This document shows positions 60,606 through 64,000 of a stretch of 64,000 bases of DNA, piece by piece (within the stretch, counting starts at the first letter, position 1; each line of letters begins with the position of its first letter). The position numbers and the translations under genes were made by a program. Origin of the DNA: Fulvimarina manganoxydans (lineage in GTDB: Bacteria > Pseudomonadota > Alphaproteobacteria > Rhizobiales > Rhizobiaceae); assembly GCF_900176465.1 (NCBI RefSeq), contig NZ_FWXR01000002.1, positions 310,001 to 374,000 on the forward strand. Reading direction: 5' to 3'. The notes below the pieces were generated by a model. That model was given only the letters and a program-made list of their open reading frames with translations. It was not told the origin of the DNA and did not search any database.

Positions 60606-62315
60606 ATGACCGTCGTCGGCTGGCTGCAAATCCTTGTCATTCTCGCGGCTGTTGTCGCTTTCGCCATGCCGCTTGGCGCCTTCATGTCGAAGGTGTTTCA
60701 AGGCGAGCGCAATGTCCTGACGCCCGTGCTCGGCCCCGTCGAGCGAAGCTTCCATCGGCTCGCCGGCATCGATCCCGGCAAGGAGCAGAGCTGGCTGGGC
60801 TATGCGCTGGCGATGCTCGCCTTCAATGCGGCCGGCTTCCTGATCCTCTACCTGCTCCTGCGAGCCCAAGGCTTGCTGCCCTTTAACCCGCAAGGGTTCG
60901 CAGGGCTCTCGCCGGATCTCGCCTTCAACACCGCCGTCTCCTTCGTCACCAACACGAACTGGCAGGCCTATGGCGGCGAAACCACGATGAGCCATCTCAG
61001 CCAGATGGCCGGGCTGACGGTGCAGAACTTTCTTTCAGCGGCGACCGGCATCGCGCTCGCGGTCGCACTGGTGCGTGCCTTCGCCCGCTCCGGAGCTCAG
61101 ACCGTCGGCAACTTCTTCACGGATGTCATCCGGGCGACCCTCTACGTCCTCCTGCCCTTGGCGGTCGTGACGGGTCTTGCGCAGGTCGCGATGGGCACGC
61201 CGCAAACGCTCGAGGCTTCGGCGACTGTCGAAACGCTCGAAGGCGGCGAGCAGACATTGGCACTCGGTCCGGTCGCCTCGCAGATCGCGATCAAGCAGAT
61301 CGGCACCAATGGCGGCGGTTTCTTCAACGTCAACGCCGCGCATCCTTACGAAAACCCGTCGCCGCTCTCGAATGCCCTGACGATATGGCAGATGCTCGTC
61401 GTCTCGATCGCGCTCGTCTTCGCCTTTGGGCGGCTGATCGGCGACAAGCGACAGGCGGTCGCGATCCTTTCGGTCATGGCGCTCCTGCTCGTCGCAGGCA
61501 TCGGTGTCGCCTACTGGGCGGAAGCGGCCGGCACACCCATCCTCGCCTCGGCCGGCCTCGATCCCGCCGGTGGCAATATGGAAGGCAAGGAGGTCCGCTT
61601 CGGTCTTGCCGCCTCCGCCATGTTCGCGGCCGTCACCACGGGTCTGTCGGACGGTGCTGTCAACTCGATGCACGGCTCCTTCACCCCGCTCGGCGGCATG
61701 GTGCCGATGGTGCTCATCATGCTCGGCGAAATCCTGCCGGGCGGTGTCGGCGCCGGCCTCTACGGCATGCTCCTGATCGCGATCATTACGGTATTCGTGG
61801 CCGGGCTGATGGTCGGTCGCACGCCGGAATATCTCGGCAAGAAGATCGAGGCGAAAGAGATGAAGATGGCGATCCTCGCCATTCTAATCCTGCCGACCGC
61901 GATCCTTGGCTTCTCGGCGGTCTCCGCCGTTCTTCCTGCGGCGCTGTCCGGGCTCGGGAACGCCGGGCCGCACGGCCTCTCGGAGATCTACTACGCCTAT
62001 TCGTCGGCGACGGGGAACAACGGTTCAGCCTTCGGCGGCCTCGCGGCCAACTCGCCCTGGTGGAACACGACGCTGGGGCTTGCGATGCTTCTCGGCCGCT
62101 TCGCTTACATCGTGCCGATGATGGCGATCGCAGGTTCGCTCGTTGCCAAACCGAAACTCGCGCCCTCGGCAGGCACGTTTCCGACCCACGGCCCTCTCTT
62201 CGCCGGGCTTCTCGCCGGCATCATCCTGATCCTCGGCGGCCTCCAGTTCTTCCCGGCGCTCGCCCTCGGCCCCATCGCCGAACAGGTGCAGATGCTCGGC
62301 GGTAAGACCTTCTGA
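60606..62315 (+). CDS. kdpA: KdpA, potassium-binding channel-like subunit of the Kdp ATPase
   Basis: The 569-residue membrane protein selects and conducts K+. The selectivity-filter repeats include [26 protein letters not shown] and [11 protein letters not shown]. The length fits the family (about 557-590). The ribosome-binding site is AAAGGC, ten bases upstream. It works with KdpB, KdpC and KdpF in high-affinity K+ uptake, usually under KdpD/KdpE control when K+ is scarce. Confidence 0.98.
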   Translation: MTVVGWLQILVILAAVVAFAMPLGAFMSKVFQGERNVLTPVLGPVERSFHRLAGIDPGKEQSWLGYALAMLAFNAAGFLILYLLLRAQGLLPFNPQGFAGLSPDLAFNTAVSFVTNTNWQAYGGETTMSHLSQMAGLTVQNFLSAATGIALAVALVRAFARSGAQTVGNFFTDVIRATLYVLLPLAVVTGLAQVAMGTPQTLEASATVETLEGGEQTLALGPVASQIAIKQIGTNGGGFFNVNAAHPYENPSPLSNALTIWQMLVVSIALVFAFGRLIGDKRQAVAILSVMALLLVAGIGVAYWAEAAGTPILASAGLDPAGGNMEGKEVRFGLAASAMFAAVTTGLSDGAVNSMHGSFTPLGGMVPMVLIMLGEILPGGVGAGLYGMLLIAIITVFVAGLMVGRTPEYLGKKIEAKEMKMAILAILILPTAILGFSAVSAVLPAALSGLGNAGPHGLSEIYYAYSSATGNNGSAFGGLAANSPWWNTTLGLAMLLGRFAYIVPMMAIAGSLVAKPKLAPSAGTFPTHGPLFAGLLAGIILILGGLQFFPALALGPIAEQVQMLGGKTF

Positions 62316-62407
62316 CGACCGGGGGCGCGTCTCCCGAAAAGCGCTCCTTCAATCCGTTCTCAGTCTCCTTCGGTCCCTCGTGGACACGACCATAAGGAAT
62401 CCCTTCA

Positions 62408-64000
62408 ATGGCTGCCAAGGCCGCAACGTCTACCTTCCAGCCCGACCTCGTCGGACGGGCAACGGTCGATGCTTTCAAGAAGCTCAACCCCGCGGCTCTT
62501 ATGCGCAGTCCGGTGATCTTCGTCACCGAGATCGTTGCCATGGTCGTCACGATCCTGTTCGTGCGCGACGTCGTCGCAGGCAATCCGCTTCTCTTCACGG
62601 GCCAGATCATGGCCTGGCTCTGGTTCACGGTGCTGTTCGCCAACTTCGCCGAGGCCATTGCGGAGGGGCGCGGCCGGGCGCAGGCAGCCTCGCTTCGCCA
62701 AGCCCGAACTGATACCGTCGCCAAGCGCCTAGCGGACCGAACGGACCGCTCCAGCGTCCGGCCCATCTCCGCCCTGGACTTGAAGATCGGCGACCATGTT
62801 CTGGTCGAGACGGGAGACCTCGTGCCCGGAGACGGCGAGATCGTCGAGGGTATTGCCTCCGTCAACGAGGCAGCGGTGACGGGCGAGTCGGCGCCCGTGA
62901 TCCGGGAGGCCGGTGGCGACCGCTCGGCCGTCACCGGCGGCACCACCGTCGTCTCCGACTGGCTCATCGTGCGCATCACCGCGGCGCCCGGCTCATCCTT
63001 CCTCGATCGGATGATCGCTCTCGTGGAAGGCGCCGAGCGGCAGAAGACGCCGAACGAACTCGCGCTGACCATTCTCCTGGTGGGAATGACATTGATCTTC
63101 CTGATCGCCGTCGTGACGCTCACAGGCCTGTCGGCCTATGCCGGCGCCGCGGTTTCGGTGCCGATCCTCATTGCGCTTCTCGTTACGTTGATCCCGACGA
63201 CCATCGGCGGGCTTTTGTCGGCGATCGGGATCGCCGGCATGGATCGTCTGATCCGGCACAACGTCCTCGCAATGTCCGGCAAGGCCGTGGAGGCCTCCGG
63301 CGACGTCGATACGCTTCTCCTCGACAAGACGGGCACGATCACCTTCGGCAACCGCATGGCATCGGAGTTCGTCGCGGTCGAAGGCATGAGTGCCGTCGAG
63401 ATGGCCGAGATTGCCGTGGAGGCCTCGCTGGCAGACGAGACCGCCGAGGGACGTTCGATCCTTGTCCTCGCGCGCGATCGCTTCGGCATCGCCCTACCGG
63501 ATGCGCCTCGACCAGGCGCGACCTTCATTCCGTTCTCGGCCGCGACGCGCCTGTCGGGTGTCGACCTTACGTCGAAGACGATCCGAAAGGGTTCGATCGA
63601 CGCCATTCGGAAGTTCGTGCGCGAAACGGCAGGCCACGAGGTCGCGGAGCCTCGAGCGTTCACACAGGCTGTGGAGCGCATCGCCAGGAGCGGTGGTACG
63701 CCTCTCGGCCTTGCCGAAAACGGCCGCTTCATCGGCGTCATCCATTTGAAGGACGTTGTGAAGCCCGACATCAAGGAGCGCTTTGCCGAGCTGCGACGCA
63801 TGGGCATCCGCACGGTGATGGTGACGGGCGACAATCCGGTGACGGCCGCGGCCATCGCGTCGGAGGCCGGCGTCGACGACTTCATTGCCGAAGCCACCCC
63901 GCAGGACAAGTTGAACTACATCCGCAACGAGCAGCGCCAGGGCCGCCTCGTCGCCATGTGCGGCGACGGCACCAACGATGCGCCAGCCCTCGCCCAGGCC
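62408..64000 (+). CDS. kdpB: KdpB, P-type ATPase subunit of the Kdp system (3' end outside window)
   Basis: The frame starts [14 protein letters not shown] at ATG 62408 and stays open to the window edge, giving 531 codons of the usual 680 or so. The phosphorylation site is Asp306 in [11 protein letters not shown], the actuator motif TGES lies in [10 protein letters not shown], and the hinge [10 protein letters not shown] is at the edge. It hydrolyses ATP to drive K+ uptake through KdpA. kdpC and kdpDE are expected beyond the window. Confidence 0.97.
   Translation, partial: MAAKAATSTFQPDLVGRATVDAFKKLNPAALMRSPVIFVTEIVAMVVTILFVRDVVAGNPLLFTGQIMAWLWFTVLFANFAEAIAEGRGRAQAASLRQARTDTVAKRLADRTDRSSVRPISALDLKIGDHVLVETGDLVPGDGEIVEGIASVNEAAVTGESAPVIREAGGDRSAVTGGTTVVSDWLIVRITAAPGSSFLDRMIALVEGAERQKTPNELALTILLVGMTLIFLIAVVTLTGLSAYAGAAVSVPILIALLVTLIPTTIGGLLSAIGIAGMDRLIRHNVLAMSGKAVEASGDVDTLLLDKTGTITFGNRMASEFVAVEGMSAVEMAEIAVEASLADETAEGRSILVLARDRFGIALPDAPRPGATFIPFSAATRLSGVDLTSKTIRKGSIDAIRKFVRETAGHEVAEPRAFTQAVERIARSGGTPLGLAENGRFIGVIHLKDVVKPDIKERFAELRRMGIRTVMVTGDNPVTAAAIASEAGVDDFIAEATPQDKLNYIRNEQRQGRLVAMCGDGTNDAPALAQA

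Noticed and set aside
1-64000. CRISPR arrays, toxin-antitoxin pairs, phage genes
   Set aside because: No regularly spaced repeats, cas genes, phage structural genes or recognisable toxin-antitoxin pairs were seen in the window.

Overview
The window is high-GC DNA with densely packed operons, and it looks like a free-living alphaproteobacterium of the Hyphomicrobiales (Rhizobiales), possibly close to Aurantimonadaceae. The clues are the protein families, a RIME-like intergenic palindrome (536-633), many ABC, TRAP and TTT uptake systems for sugars and organic acids, and a chemoreceptor with a CheR-tether-like C-terminus. The genus is inference. No CRISPR array, intact tRNA, rRNA or replication origin was seen.

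Layout. 1-7 kb: a gene end, ilvD, a GhrA-like hydroxyacid dehydrogenase and a Nudix hydrolase (all minus strand), then a chemoreceptor. 7-11.3 kb is a decay zone: xanthine dehydrogenase genes truncated at both ends and frameshifted, a CsbD-like gene, the 3' end of a tRNA-Gln-like gene, and a dead IS3-family element with recognisable inverted repeats. 11.4-21 kb (minus): one sugar operon with an ABC importer (binding protein, two permeases, ATPase), an SDR, a zinc alcohol dehydrogenase, an aldehyde dehydrogenase, a YihV-like PfkB kinase and a YihT/LacD-like aldolase. A divergent LacI regulator faces it across two near-perfect palindromes. The kinase keeps the three residues I recall as the sulfonate-binding set of sulfofructose kinase, so this may be a sulfo-EMP (sulfoquinovose-type) pathway ending in sulfolactate.

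22-33.6 kb: an enolase-superfamily enzyme, a second LacI-type regulator, an operon for a TRAP importer plus IlvD/EDD dehydratase plus HpcH/HpaI aldolase (sugar-acid catabolism), and a divergent tctCBA transporter. The last two share an operator-like palindrome. 33.8-39.5 kb (minus): a ThDP enzyme, a second TctCBA system and a TauE/SafE anion exporter. 39.8-45.9 kb: a LysR regulator and a minus-strand operon for a succinate-dehydrogenase-like complex, a two-subunit class I hydratase and a NIPSNAP protein. Together these could form an import, desaturation, hydration and cleavage route for a succinate-like acid.

46-50 kb (plus): a 5'-truncated fused TRAP permease, an HpcH/HpaI aldolase, a histidinol-dehydrogenase-family protein resembling HpsN (sulfopropanediol dehydrogenase) and an SDR. 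This is a second hint of organosulfonate metabolism. 50.5-60 kb: a glutamine-amidotransferase-like protein, an RND efflux pair, and a three-subunit molybdenum hydroxylase with a Tat-exported catalytic subunit and a triheme cytochrome c. 60.4-64 kb: a kdp potassium-ATPase operon running off the end, led by two very small membrane-peptide genes.

The main idea for follow-up is that the 11-21 kb and 46-50 kb operons, perhaps with the dehydratase/aldolase set at 24-27 kb and the anion exporter at 34 kb, handle C6 and C3 organosulfonates. The kinase motif is seen directly; substrate assignments are inference.
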